A stretch of DNA of 64,000 nt from an uncultured Oscillospiraceae bacterium. GTDB lineage: Bacteria > Bacillota > Clostridia > Oscillospirales > Acutalibacteraceae. The stretch spans positions 124,001 to 188,000 of the forward strand of contig CASEMN010000002.1 in NCBI GenBank assembly GCA_949289045.1, in the 5' to 3' direction. Shown piece after piece: positions 8,113 through 16,769 of this stretch. Under the pieces are notes generated by a model that saw only the letters and a list, made by a program, of their open reading frames with translations, ran no database searches and was not told where the DNA came from. Each line of letters begins with the position of its first letter. The stretch's first letter is position 1. The position numbers and the translations under genes were made by a program.

Positions 8113-10313
8113 ACCTCATAATCACCCGTAAGGAAGTGGTCAAGAGCCGAAAAGCGTTTTATCTTTTTATCGTTATTTACCATAGCCTCAATCTGTGAGG
8201 CGAGTCCTACAAGAACTATGATTTTCTTAGCTCTCGTGACGGCGGTATAAAGAAGATTTCGATAACTGAGCCTTGGGGGAGCTCCGTAAACAGGCATTAT
8301 AACCGCCTCAAATTCGCTGCCCTGGCTTTTATGTACCGTTATTGCATAGGCAAGCTCCAGTTCAGAAGCACTTTCCAGAGAATAAACAGCCTGGCGGTCA
8401 TCAAAATCTATCTCTATATATCCTCCGGCCATATTGATGGTTTTTATAACGCCTATGTCGCCGTTAAATATGCCCATGCCGCTCTCCCCAGCCTTTTCCC
8501 AGGGAATATCATAATTGTTCTTAGTCTGCATGACCTTATCCCCTTCACGGAGAACCCTGCCACCGGACTGTAATTCCTCTTTGAACTTTTCAGGGGGATT
8601 GAGCCTTTCCTGAAGCATACGGTTAAGATTATTTGTACCAAGTTCACCCATTTTCGAGGGACACAAAATCTGTATATCCTCAAAGGGACGGTATCCGTAA
8701 GCTTTAGGCAGCCTTTCGGCGCAGAGTTGAGCAACGGTCTGAGCCGCTGAAACGGGATTTCTGCGCTCCATATAGAAAAAGTCACTGTCAACGCTGTTTA
8801 AAATAGGCATTTCACCTTTTACTATTTTGTGAGCGTTTGTAACTATCAGGCTTTCCATAGCCTGTCGAAAAACCTCTTTAAGCTCTACAACGGGAAGAAG
8901 TCCCGATTTTATTATATCGTGAAGTACATTACCTGCACCAACGGGAGGAAGCTGGTCGGAATCCCCTACCAGCACAAGACGGCAGCCTAAAGGCAGAGCC
9001 TCCAAAAGTGCGGAAAATAAATATATATCTACCATTGAAAGCTCGTCTACAATAAGGGCATCTGCTTCAATGGGATTTGTGATATTTCTCGCAAAGGTTT
9101 TGCGTTCTCCCTCTTCCCATTTAACTTCAAGGAGCCTGTGTATAGTCTTAGCTTCACGTCCTGTTACCTCTGACATTCGCTTTGCAGCCCTGCCGGTAGG
9201 AGCTGCCAGAACAACGTCCAAGCCATCTTTTTCGTAAAGGCTCAGTATTCCGTTTAGAGTGGTCGTCTTACCTGTACCGGGGCCTCCCGTAAGCACAAGT
9301 ATTCCCCTCTCAATGGCAGTGGCTATTGCAAGGCGCTGTTTATCGGCAAAAGTTATGCCCTTTTCGATTTCAACTTTAGTAATATCCTTCTGGACTCCCG
9401 TTTTTCCCGCAGGAGGGAATTTAAGAAGCACATCAAGTCTTCTCGAAATATTCATCTCAGCTCGATAGGCTGAGGGAAGAAACAAAAACTCCCTCTCTCC
9501 AAGCTTACAGCATACAAGTTCTTTAGAGGCCACAAGGCGATCAATAGCAGCCTGTACACTGTCAGGATCAGCCTCTAAAAGCATGGATGAAGGCTCAATG
9601 AGTTTATCACGTGGAATACATGTGTGGCCGTTATCAAGATTATGCTTTAAAACATACAAAACTCCCGCATCGGTACGGAAAGAGGAATCAACGGGATTTT
9701 CAAGCTTTGCAGCAATATCATCGGCTCTGTCAAAGCTAATTTTTATATCCTCACGGCACAAAATATATGGGTTTTCATTTATCTTTTCGATGGCACATAC
9801 ACCCAGTGCACTGAAAACTTTCAAGCATTCGCTTGCAGTCATCCCGTAACGCTCAAGGTATATCATAACCTGTCTGACGGCAAATTGTTTGCGGAACTCT
9901 TCTCCGATACTCTTAGCCTTGTCACGGCTTATTCCGGGAAGCTCAGCAAGTCTTTCAGGAGAGTTTTCCAGTATTTCAAAGGTCTTGTCACCGAAAGCGG
10001 AAACTATTTTCTCCGCAGTAGCGCTCCTCACGCCTTTTATGACTCCGGAGGAAAGATATTTGAGCATTGCCGAGGAAGTAGCTGGCATACTGCGTTCACA
10101 GAGTTCTGCACGGAATTGTCTGCCAAAGGATGGATGAAAATCCCAGTGCCCGGAAACCTTAATCTCCTCTCCGGGAGAAAGCTCCGGCATAACGCCTACA
10201 ACGGTAATCAGTTCACCGTCGCTGCTCATATCGAACACGGTAAAACCATTCTCCTGTCGGCGAAAGGTGATATCTTCAACTACTCCGCTGAGCTTTACAA
10301 TCTCCTGCTCCAA
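8109..10313 (-). CDS. recD2: RecD2-type ATP-dependent DNA helicase
   Basis: A superfamily 1B 5'-3' DNA helicase of the RecD2 group (RecBC-independent), 734 residues. An N-terminal OB-like region (1-90) and a helix-hairpin-helix region (about 90-200) precede the motor. Walker A GGPGTGKTT is near 342-350, the Walker B-like DELSMVD follows, and a C-terminal UvrD-like part holds AITVHKSQGSEF and YTAVTRAK. The start is TTG, with a strong GAGGAGGGG site 5 bp upstream. It heads an operon with comF and the mreB homologue. RecD2 proteins help fork progression and repair. The domain order and length match B. subtilis-type RecD2, not YrrC fragments. Confidence 0.95.
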   Translation of the reverse strand: MEQEIVKLSGVVEDITFRRQENGFTVFDMSSDGELITVVGVMPELSPGEEIKVSGHWDFHPSFGRQFRAELCERSMPATSSAMLKYLSSGVIKGVRSATAEKIVSAFGDKTFEILENSPERLAELPGISRDKAKSIGEEFRKQFAVRQVMIYLERYGMTASECLKVFSALGVCAIEKINENPYILCREDIKISFDRADDIAAKLENPVDSSFRTDAGVLYVLKHNLDNGHTCIPRDKLIEPSSMLLEADPDSVQAAIDRLVASKELVCCKLGEREFLFLPSAYRAEMNISRRLDVLLKFPPAGKTGVQKDITKVEIEKGITFADKQRLAIATAIERGILVLTGGPGTGKTTTLNGILSLYEKDGLDVVLAAPTGRAAKRMSEVTGREAKTIHRLLEVKWEEGERKTFARNITNPIEADALIVDELSMVDIYLFSALLEALPLGCRLVLVGDSDQLPPVGAGNVLHDIIKSGLLPVVELKEVFRQAMESLIVTNAHKIVKGEMPILNSVDSDFFYMERRNPVSAAQTVAQLCAERLPKAYGYRPFEDIQILCPSKMGELGTNNLNRMLQERLNPPEKFKEELQSGGRVLREGDKVMQTKNNYDIPWEKAGESGMGIFNGDIGVIKTINMAGGYIEIDFDDRQAVYSLESASELELAYAITVHKSQGSEFEAVIMPVYGAPPRLSYRNLLYTAVTRAKKIIVLVGLASQIEAMVNNDKKIKRFSALDHFLTGDYEV

Positions 10314-10369
10314 CTCTTCCCCTCCTCTGCATTAAAATCAAGACTTTTAAATCTATACACTAATTTGTT

Positions 10370-10398
10370 ATTATACCATAATTTTCCCTTTCAGTCAG
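10370..10398 (-). promoter_or_regulatory. Promoter of recD2-comF operon
   Basis: Minus-strand CTGACT (10398-10393), a 17-bp spacer, TATAAT (10375-10370), 57 bp ahead of the TTG start. Confidence 0.6.
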
Positions 10399-10417
10399 CA
10401 ATCAATAGCACAAAAAT

Positions 10418-10444
10418 AAACCGCAGCCTTAAAGACTGCGGTTT
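10418..10444 (-). terminator. Terminator of oadG-oadB operon
   Basis: AAACCGCAG and CTGCGGTTT enclose an imperfect inner stem. On the minus strand it is followed by ATTTTTG, 12 bp after the oadB stop. Confidence 0.75.
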
Positions 10445-10455
10445 TACTGTTAAAC

Positions 10456-11652
10456 TTATTTGCAAAGGGCAAGAAGTACGCCCGCTGCAACTGCGGAACC
10501 GATAACACCGGCAACGTTGGGACCCATAGCGTGCATAAGAAGGAAGTTTGAAGGATTCTCTTTCTGACCAACCTTCTGTGAAACACGGGCAGCCATAGGA
10601 ACAGCTGAAACACCGGCAGAACCGATAAGGGGATTTATCTTTCCGCCTGTTACAAGGTACATAACCTTTCCGAGAAGAACGCCGCAAGCTGTTGCAAATG
10701 CGAAAGCTACAAGTCCGAGGAAGATTATGCGGATTGTCTCCCATGTAAGGAAGTTCTGAGCGTTTGTGGTAGCGCCGACAGAAAGTCCGAGGAAGATTGT
10801 AATGATATTCATAAGCTCATTCTGAGCAGTCTTTGAAAGTCTTTCTGTAACTCCGCTTTCACGAAGAAGGTTACCGAACATAAGCATACCAACAAGTGAA
10901 CCTGCATCGGGAAGAAGAAGTGTTACAACAACAGTAACGAGAATTGGGAAGAGAATCTTCTCTGTTTTGGAAACAGGACGAAGAGTTCCCATAACAACCG
11001 AACGCTCTTTCTTAGTAGTAAGAAGCTTCATAATAGGCGGCTGAATTACCGGAACGAGTGCCATGTAGGAATAAGCTGCAACGGCAATTGAACCAAGAAG
11101 CGAAGGAGCAAGAATTGAAGTTACGTAAATTGCAGTAGGACCGTCAGCACCGCCGATGATAGCGATTGAACCGGCCTGAGCGGGATCAAAGTTAAGAAGA
11201 GTGGCGGCGATAAATGTAACGAAAATACCGCCCTGTGCAGCAGCGCCGAGAAGGAAGCTCTTGGGATTTGCAATAAGGGGAGCAAAGTCGGTCATAGCGC
11301 CTATACCCATAAAGATAAGGGGCGGATAAATACCGGCTTTAACGCCGAAATAAAGTATATCCAAAAGTCCCGCTTTTTCAGCATTTGCACCGTCTGCCAG
11401 CAGAAGCTGCGCAAACTCGCCAAGGGAATGGTACGAAACATCAAGGTTTGCAAGAGGAAGGTTTGCAAGAAGCATACCGAAAGCGATAGGAACCATGAGC
11501 AGAGGCTCGAACCCACGCTTTATTCCGAGATAAAGCAGAAGGAAGGAAATTCCTATCATAATAAGGTTAAGGTATCCGTCACCTGTGAAAAGCGCTGCAT
11601 AACCTGAACCCTGTAAAATATCAACAATCGTCTGAAAAAAATCAGCTACCAA
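10456..11652 (-). CDS. oadB: Sodium-ion-translocating decarboxylase beta subunit
   Basis: The membrane subunit of biotin-dependent sodium-pumping decarboxylases (oxaloacetate, methylmalonyl-CoA or glutaconyl-CoA). It decarboxylates carboxybiotin and exports Na+. The protein has 398 residues with about nine to eleven hydrophobic segments, including the family-typical [20 protein letters not shown] and the conserved [15 protein letters not shown] region that carries the key Asp for Na+ binding, and it ends [18 protein letters not shown]. The start is TTG with AAAGGGGG upstream. The G/delta-type subunit gene precedes it by 34 bp. The carboxyltransferase alpha subunit and the biotin carrier are not adjacent, so the substrate cannot be read from context; methylmalonyl-CoA decarboxylase is common in such organisms. 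Confidence 0.93.
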   Translation of the reverse strand: MVADFFQTIVDILQGSGYAALFTGDGYLNLIMIGISFLLLYLGIKRGFEPLLMVPIAFGMLLANLPLANLDVSYHSLGEFAQLLLADGANAEKAGLLDILYFGVKAGIYPPLIFMGIGAMTDFAPLIANPKSFLLGAAAQGGIFVTFIAATLLNFDPAQAGSIAIIGGADGPTAIYVTSILAPSLLGSIAVAAYSYMALVPVIQPPIMKLLTTKKERSVVMGTLRPVSKTEKILFPILVTVVVTLLLPDAGSLVGMLMFGNLLRESGVTERLSKTAQNELMNIITIFLGLSVGATTNAQNFLTWETIRIIFLGLVAFAFATACGVLLGKVMYLVTGGKINPLIGSAGVSAVPMAARVSQKVGQKENPSNFLLMHAMGPNVAGVIGSAVAAGVLLALCK

Positions 11653-11686
11653 AGCAGTGTGCCCCCTTTAAAAATTTAATCTATAA

Positions 11687-12091
11687 TTAAAACTGTCTTG
11701 TGTTTTCCATAACGCCGGCAACGGCCCACGGATTTCTTCCGCTGCGTCTTACTGCCGGACGCACACTGCGTATAACGCCTTTTTCACCGTACTGAGCCAA
11801 AGCAGCAGCAATAACCGCTACAATTTCAGGAGAAACACCGGTTTCTGAAACGGCCGCAGGAGCTGCCGGAACTGCAGCAGCAACAGGAGCCTTGGGAGCA
11901 GCTTTAACGGGCTTTTCTTTTTTCTCTTTACCTGTTCCCTTTGCCATTATTCTGCCAAACACATTGAATATAAGCACCAACGCTATAAGAACAAGGAAAA
12001 CAATCGTCATACCTGTAACAGTAACCAGACCTGCAAAACCCAAATCAGGTGTTGTCTGAGCTAACAGTGCAGTAAAAAAGTTTAAATTCAT
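11687..12091 (-). CDS. OadG/MmdD-like decarboxylase gamma/delta subunit
   Basis: The small accessory subunit that anchors and assembles sodium-pump decarboxylases. Its 134 residues show one membrane helix (about 20-45), a charged stretch (GKEKKEKP), an Ala/Pro-rich flexible linker (about 63-82) and a C-terminal helix-plus-basic motif (EIVAVIAAALAQYG, then IRSVRP, ending NPWAVAG). The C-terminal pattern resembles the delta subunit of methylmalonyl-CoA decarboxylase more than a classical OadG, so I avoid a firm symbol. The ribosome site is GGAGGATG. It is the first gene of the two-gene operon; the mRNA leader contains a small GGGC-GTTA-GCCC hairpin. Confidence 0.82.
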   Translation of the reverse strand: MNLNFFTALLAQTTPDLGFAGLVTVTGMTIVFLVLIALVLIFNVFGRIMAKGTGKEKKEKPVKAAPKAPVAAAVPAAPAAVSETGVSPEIVAVIAAALAQYGEKGVIRSVRPAVRRSGRNPWAVAGVMENTRQF

Positions 12092-12145
12092 ATAAACACA
12101 TCCTCCTGTAATCCAGTTGGGCTAACGCCCGCAATATCGGTTACA

Positions 12146-12174
12146 ATTATATAATAATTCAGTCATTTTTTCAA
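12146..12174 (-). promoter_or_regulatory. Promoter of oadG-oadB operon
   Basis: Minus-strand TTGAAA (12174-12169), a 17-bp spacer, TATAAT (12151-12146), 54 bp before the first ATG. Confidence 0.75.
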
Positions 12175-12479
12175 TTGAAGCAGCCTATTAATTTTATTTT
12201 TGACGATTTATATAAATATAACCGTCAACCGCCCATTCTATTAAGGGAAAAATTGACAATAATTTAACAGCTTTTACATTATTTATCCACTTATCAAATT
12301 AATTGTCAAAAACCGCTATCTGAGCTTGCTATGTGTTTAATGTAATATGCATCATATATTTTGTACAGGTTTTATAAAAAATAAGTGCTTTTATCTACAC
12401 TTGTGGTGTAAAAATTTTTTCAAAAAAATTGTTAATTCGTCAAAAAAATCTCATTTTCGTTTTTTTAATATCAATTTTG
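12175..12479. other. AT-rich divergent intergenic region
   Basis: About 300 bases with no gene, between the divergent oad and alpha-galactosidase promoters. It holds an 8-bp inverted repeat TTGACAAT (12253-12260) and ATTGTCAA (12302-12309), a short palindrome TACAC-TTGTG-GTGTA (12396-12410) upstream of the alpha-galactosidase promoter, and a TTGACG...CGTCAA pair around an ATTTATATAAAT palindrome near 12200-12230. These could be operators, but none matches a consensus I know. Confidence 0.4.
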
Positions 12480-12508
12480 TTTACACGAGATTCTTTTTTC
12501 CATATAAT
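12480..12508 (+). promoter_or_regulatory. Promoter of alpha-galactosidase gene
   Basis: TTTACA (12480-12485), a 17-bp spacer, TATAAT (12503-12508), about 50 bp before the chosen ATG. Confidence 0.7.
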
Positions 12509-12559
12509 TAATTGTATACGTTAAAAAATTATCGTTTTTCTGAGAAAGGAGCATTAAAC

Positions 12560-14209
12560 ATGATTATAAAAACAGAATACACCTGTGGAGATATAGAATA
12601 TAAAGCTTCCGGAGCGGAAACAAAACACTTTTCAATAATCAAAAAAGAAAAGGATAACTGCCTAACCCTTAAAATTCTACCTAACAGAGACATAAAATTT
12701 AAAAAATTCCAGCTTATTTTTAACTATGAATACGACGACAACTGTCGTATTTTTGTAAACGGTTACCAGTCCTGGACAGACAGCCGTGAATATTTTAAAA
12801 CTGAATTGATGACCCACCTTCATCCTTTCAGCAAAAAACGGATTATGAAAAACCCCATGCACAACGCCGGCGATTATTCATTTAAAAAATATCCCGTCAG
12901 AAGCGGAGTCTTTTACGGCTGGTCTTACGGATATGTTCGCCTTGGCGATAACGTAGAAATTTTCGGTTCCGTTACTGAAAAATGCGGTTTTACATCCATT
13001 ACCTTTGATACAGTAAATCAAAAAGTTGTTATTGAAAAAGATCTTGAGGGCGTAACCGTAAACGAAGGCTACAAGGTTATTCAGCTTTTCAGAATGAAAG
13101 GCACTATGGACGAGGTATTTGATGGATACTTCAGCGCAATGAATATACCGAAGCCAAGAGTCTCCCCTAAATGCGGATATACAACATGGTATAACTACTA
13201 TCCCGATATTAACGAACAAATAGTAACCGATGACCTTGAAGCTCTTGCTTCAACAGGAGAAAAAATTGATATTTTCCAGATTGATGACGGATATCAGACT
13301 GCTGTAGGTGACTGGATCAGCGTTGACGAAAACAAATTTCCAAACGGAATGAAAGCCATAGCAGATAAAATACATTCAAAAAATATGCTTGCAGGTCTGT
13401 GGCTTGCTCCCTTCGGATGTCAGATTGATTCAGTTGTTGCAAAAGAGCATCCTGATTGGCTTATTAAAAATTCCGACGGTACTCCCGTAAATTGCGGCGG
13501 AAACTGGGGCGGATTCTATGCTTTGGACATATCAGTACCAGAAGCTGCAGCGTACATCAAAAACTTTTTTGACGTAATCCTCAACCAATGGGGCTACGAC
13601 ATGGTAAAACTCGATTTCCTATATGCCGCCTGTGTTGTACCGAACAAGGGCAAATCAAGAGGTCAGCTCATGTGCGAAGCAATGAACTTTATACGTGAAT
13701 GTGTTGGAGACAAGCTTATACTCGGCTGCGGAGTTCCCCTTGCCCCTGCTTTCGGAAAGGTGGATTTCTGCCGCATCGGCGCAGACGTAGATCTCAGCTG
13801 GAAAACAAATCTCTACGAAAAAATGAAGCACCGTGAAGATGTTTCAACTAAAAATACAATCAACTGCACTATTTTCAGACGTGAACTAAACGGCAGAGCT
13901 TTCCTCAACGACCCGGATGTTTTCCTGCTTCGCAATTATAACATTTCCATGAACGAAGAGCAGAGACGGCTTGTCGCTAAAATAAACAAGCTTTTCGGAG
14001 GACTGCTGTTTATATCCGATAACACTGATAAATATTCAGCAGACCAGTTAAAAGATTTTAGAGAAACTATTGCAAAAAATGAAATTAAAATTCTCAAAGC
14101 CGAGTATGTACTTCCTAAGATTATAGAGATAAAATATACTCTTAACGGTGAAACTCATCACTTCCGCTTTAATACGGATAACGGTAAAATCCTTTCCGGA
14201 AAACTTTAA
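12560..14209 (+). CDS. GH36-type alpha-galactosidase
   Basis: A glycoside hydrolase of clan GH-D that removes alpha-1,6-linked galactose from melibiose/raffinose-type sugars or galactomannan. The protein has 549 residues, shorter than the about 720 of classical GH36 group I enzymes. An N-terminal beta domain (1 to about 200) precedes the (beta/alpha)8 barrel. FQIDDGYQ is near 255, the nucleophile is the Asp in VKLDFLY near 350, and the acid/base candidate is in CRIGADVDLSW near 410. The ATG at 12560 has AAAGGAG upstream; the longer frame is less likely. There is no signal peptide, so it acts inside the cell. It is monocistronic with its own promoter and terminator. Galactose released could feed galK at 2.2 kb. 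Confidence 0.88.
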   Translation: MIIKTEYTCGDIEYKASGAETKHFSIIKKEKDNCLTLKILPNRDIKFKKFQLIFNYEYDDNCRIFVNGYQSWTDSREYFKTELMTHLHPFSKKRIMKNPMHNAGDYSFKKYPVRSGVFYGWSYGYVRLGDNVEIFGSVTEKCGFTSITFDTVNQKVVIEKDLEGVTVNEGYKVIQLFRMKGTMDEVFDGYFSAMNIPKPRVSPKCGYTTWYNYYPDINEQIVTDDLEALASTGEKIDIFQIDDGYQTAVGDWISVDENKFPNGMKAIADKIHSKNMLAGLWLAPFGCQIDSVVAKEHPDWLIKNSDGTPVNCGGNWGGFYALDISVPEAAAYIKNFFDVILNQWGYDMVKLDFLYAACVVPNKGKSRGQLMCEAMNFIRECVGDKLILGCGVPLAPAFGKVDFCRIGADVDLSWKTNLYEKMKHREDVSTKNTINCTIFRRELNGRAFLNDPDVFLLRNYNISMNEEQRRLVAKINKLFGGLLFISDNTDKYSADQLKDFRETIAKNEIKILKAEYVLPKIIEIKYTLNGETHHFRFNTDNGKILSGKL

Positions 14210-14239
14210 AACAGCCTATTATTTTAATACATCAAAAAA

Positions 14240-14267
14240 GCAGCGGTTTTGATCCGCTGTTTTTTTA
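14240..14267 (+). terminator. Terminator of alpha-galactosidase gene
   Basis: CAGCGG and CCGCTG form the stem (with weaker flanking pairs), followed by a run of eight T. Confidence 0.85.
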
Positions 14268-14350
14268 TGCCAATTCTCTTTTCTCACTAAAATATCAAAC
14301 TCAAATATAATGCTAACAGGAACCTTACGCAACGAGAAAGGAGAATCCCT

Positions 14351-14605
14351 ATGGATATTTTCACTTTAGATAAACTTATACCGGGAAATAGTGCTCATGT
14401 AAAAAATATAAACGCCGACGGGAAAGTGAAGCGTCGGTTATATGATTTAGGCTTTATAAACGGAACCTTGGTCAAGGCTTTAAGATTAAGTCCCGGCGGA
14501 GATCCCCACGCCTATTTTGTAAGAGGCACTGTAATTGCATTAAGACAGGAAGACGCCGCAAAAATTGAGCTTTTCTCCGGAGGCGAAGAAAATGGGTCTG
14601 ACTAA
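14351..14605 (+). CDS. feoA: FeoA ferrous iron transport accessory protein
   Basis: A small SH3-like protein (84 residues) that works with the FeoB permease in Fe(II) uptake. It shows the FeoA pattern: an N-terminal LDKLIPGNSAHV, then RRLYDLGFINGTLVKALR, GGDPHAYFVRGTVIALR and a C-terminal strand. GAGAAAGGAG lies upstream of the ATG. The feoB start overlaps its 3' end by 14 bp, so the two are co-transcribed and coupled. A -10-like TATAAT sits at about 14309 but no convincing -35 or Fur/DtxR box was recognised. Confidence 0.93.
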   Translation: MDIFTLDKLIPGNSAHVKNINADGKVKRRLYDLGFINGTLVKALRLSPGGDPHAYFVRGTVIALRQEDAAKIELFSGGEENGSD

Positions 14606-16700
14606 CGCATCGGTTGGAAAAAGCTGCATACCCAAGGAGCTTTCAATTCGCCTTACGGGGCGGGAAAAAATAATAGCTCTCGGCGGAAATCCAAATGTCG
14701 GCAAAAGCACTTTATTTAATAACCTTACGGGAATGCGTCAGCACACAGGAAACTGGCCCGGAAAAACTGTTGCAACCGCTTTCGGTTCACATCATTTTAA
14801 CGGCAAAGATTATATTTTCGTAGATCTCCCCGGCTCCTATTCCCTTATCCCAGCTTCACCGGAAGAGGAAGCGGCGGCGGACTTCATATGCTTCGGGAAT
14901 GCCGATGCCACAGTTATGGTATGCGATGCCACCAGCCTCGAAAGAAGCCTTAATCCGGCAATACAGGCAGCGGAAATTACAGGAAACGTAATCATCTGCA
15001 TTAACCTTACTGACGAAGCAGAAAAAAAGGGAATTGAGATTAACTACACAAAATTAGAGTACATTCTGGGAATTAAAGTTATCCCTGTCTGTGCCAGAAC
15101 AGGCAAAGGCATAGATGAGCTCATGAAAGCTATCGAAGAGATGACAGAAAGCGAAAAAAGTTATCCTCCTTTAAAGCTAAAATACCCACATGAACTCGAA
15201 AAAGAAATAGAACACTGCTCCGAAGTGGCCGATAATACAAAACTCAGTCCCCGCTGGATTTCTTTAAAGCTTATTGAAAACTCCTTGGCGGGAGAAAAAA
15301 TCAGGGAACAGATTCTGACAGAGAAAGATTCACTTTTAATTGAGGAAACTAAAAAATCATCATCCTCTTTACTTAAAAATGGATTTGACAGTGAAAAAAT
15401 ATGTGAAGCAAACGCAGAAGCATCCATTAGATTTTCTGAAAAGGCTGCAAAGAACTGCATCAAATACAAAAACAAACAGTATGATAAATTCGACCGAAAA
15501 GCCGACAAAATACTTACCGGAAAACTCACCGGAATACCGGTCATGGTACTGCTTTTGCTTTTCGTTTTCTGGCTAACCATTTCCGCTGCCAACTATCCCT
15601 CTTCACTTCTTTCAGACTTTCTTTTTTCCATAGGTGAAAAGCTCACCAACATAATGACCCTCACCGGTGCTCCCCAGTGGCTGATAGGCATAATCTGCGA
15701 CGGCGCTTTCAGAGTACTGGCATGGGTTGTATCGGTTATGCTGCCGCCAATGGCAATTTTCTTTCCCTTATTTACCCTTTTGGAGGATTCCGGATACCTT
15801 CCAAGAATCGCATTTAATCTCGATAAACCCTTTAAAAAAGCCGGAACCTGCGGAAAACAGGCTCTTACCATGTGCATGGGCTTTGGCTGCAACGCTGCCG
15901 GAGTTACCGGATGCCGCATTATTTCATCACCCAGAGAACGCATAATAGCCACTGTTACCAACGCTTTTGTTCCCTGTAACGGCCGATTTCCCGCTCTCAT
16001 TGCTATTATAACCATGTTCTTTGCGGGAGCCTCCGCTTTCTGCGGCGCTGCAATGCTTACAGGCGTTATCCTCTTTGGGGTGTTTATGACCTTTGCGGTT
16101 TCATATATTCTCTCAAAAACGCTTCTTAAAGGTGTACCGTCATTTTTCAGCCTTGAAATGCCGCCCTACAGAAAACCGCAAATAGGCAAAGTAATTGTCC
16201 ATTCCATATTTGACCGTACGCTCTTTGTCCTTGCAAGAGCTGCCGCAGTAGCGGCTCCCGCCGGAGTAATAATCTGGCTTGCGGCAAATATTCAGATTGA
16301 TGGCATCAGTCTTTTAAACCACTGCGCCGCTTTTCTCGACCCATTCGCAGCTCTCTTTGGACTTGATGGAGTAATTCTGATAGCTTTCATTTTGGGCTTT
16401 CCAGCCAATGAAATAGTAGTACCAATAATCCTCATGGCATACACCTGTTCCGGAACAATAACGGAAATGGGAGATTTAACTTCACTTCACGCACTGCTCA
16501 CTGCAAACAGCTGGACTCAAATAACGGCAATATCATTTCTTCTCTTTTCCCTTATGCACTGGCCTTGCTCCACTACCCTGCTGACAGTGAAAAAAGAAAC
16601 GGGCAGCCTTAAATGGACACTGCTTTCAGCACTCATTCCCACCGCCGCAGGATTTATAATCTGCTTTATATTTGCGAATATTGTAAGGATTTTTATTTAA
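14592..16700 (+). CDS. feoB: FeoB ferrous iron transporter
   Basis: The main bacterial Fe(II) permease with an N-terminal G domain, 702 residues. G1 GNPNVGKS is at 32-39, G3 DLPGSYSL near 78, and G4 reads NLTD near 137 (usually NxxD). A helical GDI-like region runs to about 310. The membrane part starts near 320 and contains the Gate motif with conserved Cys (MCMGFGCNAAGVTGCR, then FVPCNGRFPAL) repeated in the C-terminal half. I chose the ATG at 14592 because GGAGGCG lies 6 bp upstream; a longer start at 14565 would overlap feoA further. No FeoC follows. A strong terminator closes the operon. Confidence 0.95.
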   Translation: MGLTNASVGKSCIPKELSIRLTGREKIIALGGNPNVGKSTLFNNLTGMRQHTGNWPGKTVATAFGSHHFNGKDYIFVDLPGSYSLIPASPEEEAAADFICFGNADATVMVCDATSLERSLNPAIQAAEITGNVIICINLTDEAEKKGIEINYTKLEYILGIKVIPVCARTGKGIDELMKAIEEMTESEKSYPPLKLKYPHELEKEIEHCSEVADNTKLSPRWISLKLIENSLAGEKIREQILTEKDSLLIEETKKSSSSLLKNGFDSEKICEANAEASIRFSEKAAKNCIKYKNKQYDKFDRKADKILTGKLTGIPVMVLLLLFVFWLTISAANYPSSLLSDFLFSIGEKLTNIMTLTGAPQWLIGIICDGAFRVLAWVVSVMLPPMAIFFPLFTLLEDSGYLPRIAFNLDKPFKKAGTCGKQALTMCMGFGCNAAGVTGCRIISSPRERIIATVTNAFVPCNGRFPALIAIITMFFAGASAFCGAAMLTGVILFGVFMTFAVSYILSKTLLKGVPSFFSLEMPPYRKPQIGKVIVHSIFDRTLFVLARAAAVAAPAGVIIWLAANIQIDGISLLNHCAAFLDPFAALFGLDGVILIAFILGFPANEIVVPIILMAYTCSGTITEMGDLTSLHALLTANSWTQITAISFLLFSLMHWPCSTTLLTVKKETGSLKWTLLSALIPTAAGFIICFIFANIVRIFI

Positions 16701-16709
16701 ATGTTAAAA

Positions 16710-16743
16710 GAATGAGCCCGGACTTTTCAGTCCGGGCTCATTC
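16710..16743. terminator. Bidirectional terminator between feoB and fucO
   Basis: A perfect 14-bp stem, GAATGAGCCCGGAC with GTCCGGGCTCATTC, has a 6-base loop. It lies between convergent genes. Confidence 0.88.
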
Positions 16744-16769
16744 GCTTTATATTAAGATTTCAAAAGAAA

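Noticed and set aside
9885..10505. Open frame of 206 codons on the plus strand
   Set aside because: It runs antisense through the start of recD2 and its promoter and resembles no protein.
12253..12309. TTGACAAT/ATTGTCAA inverted repeat as an operator
   Set aside because: Arms are 42 bp apart in AT-rich DNA and match no known consensus; chance is likely.
14270..14350. Fur or DtxR box ahead of feoA
   Set aside because: A TATAAT is present but I could not find a convincing palindrome or -35.
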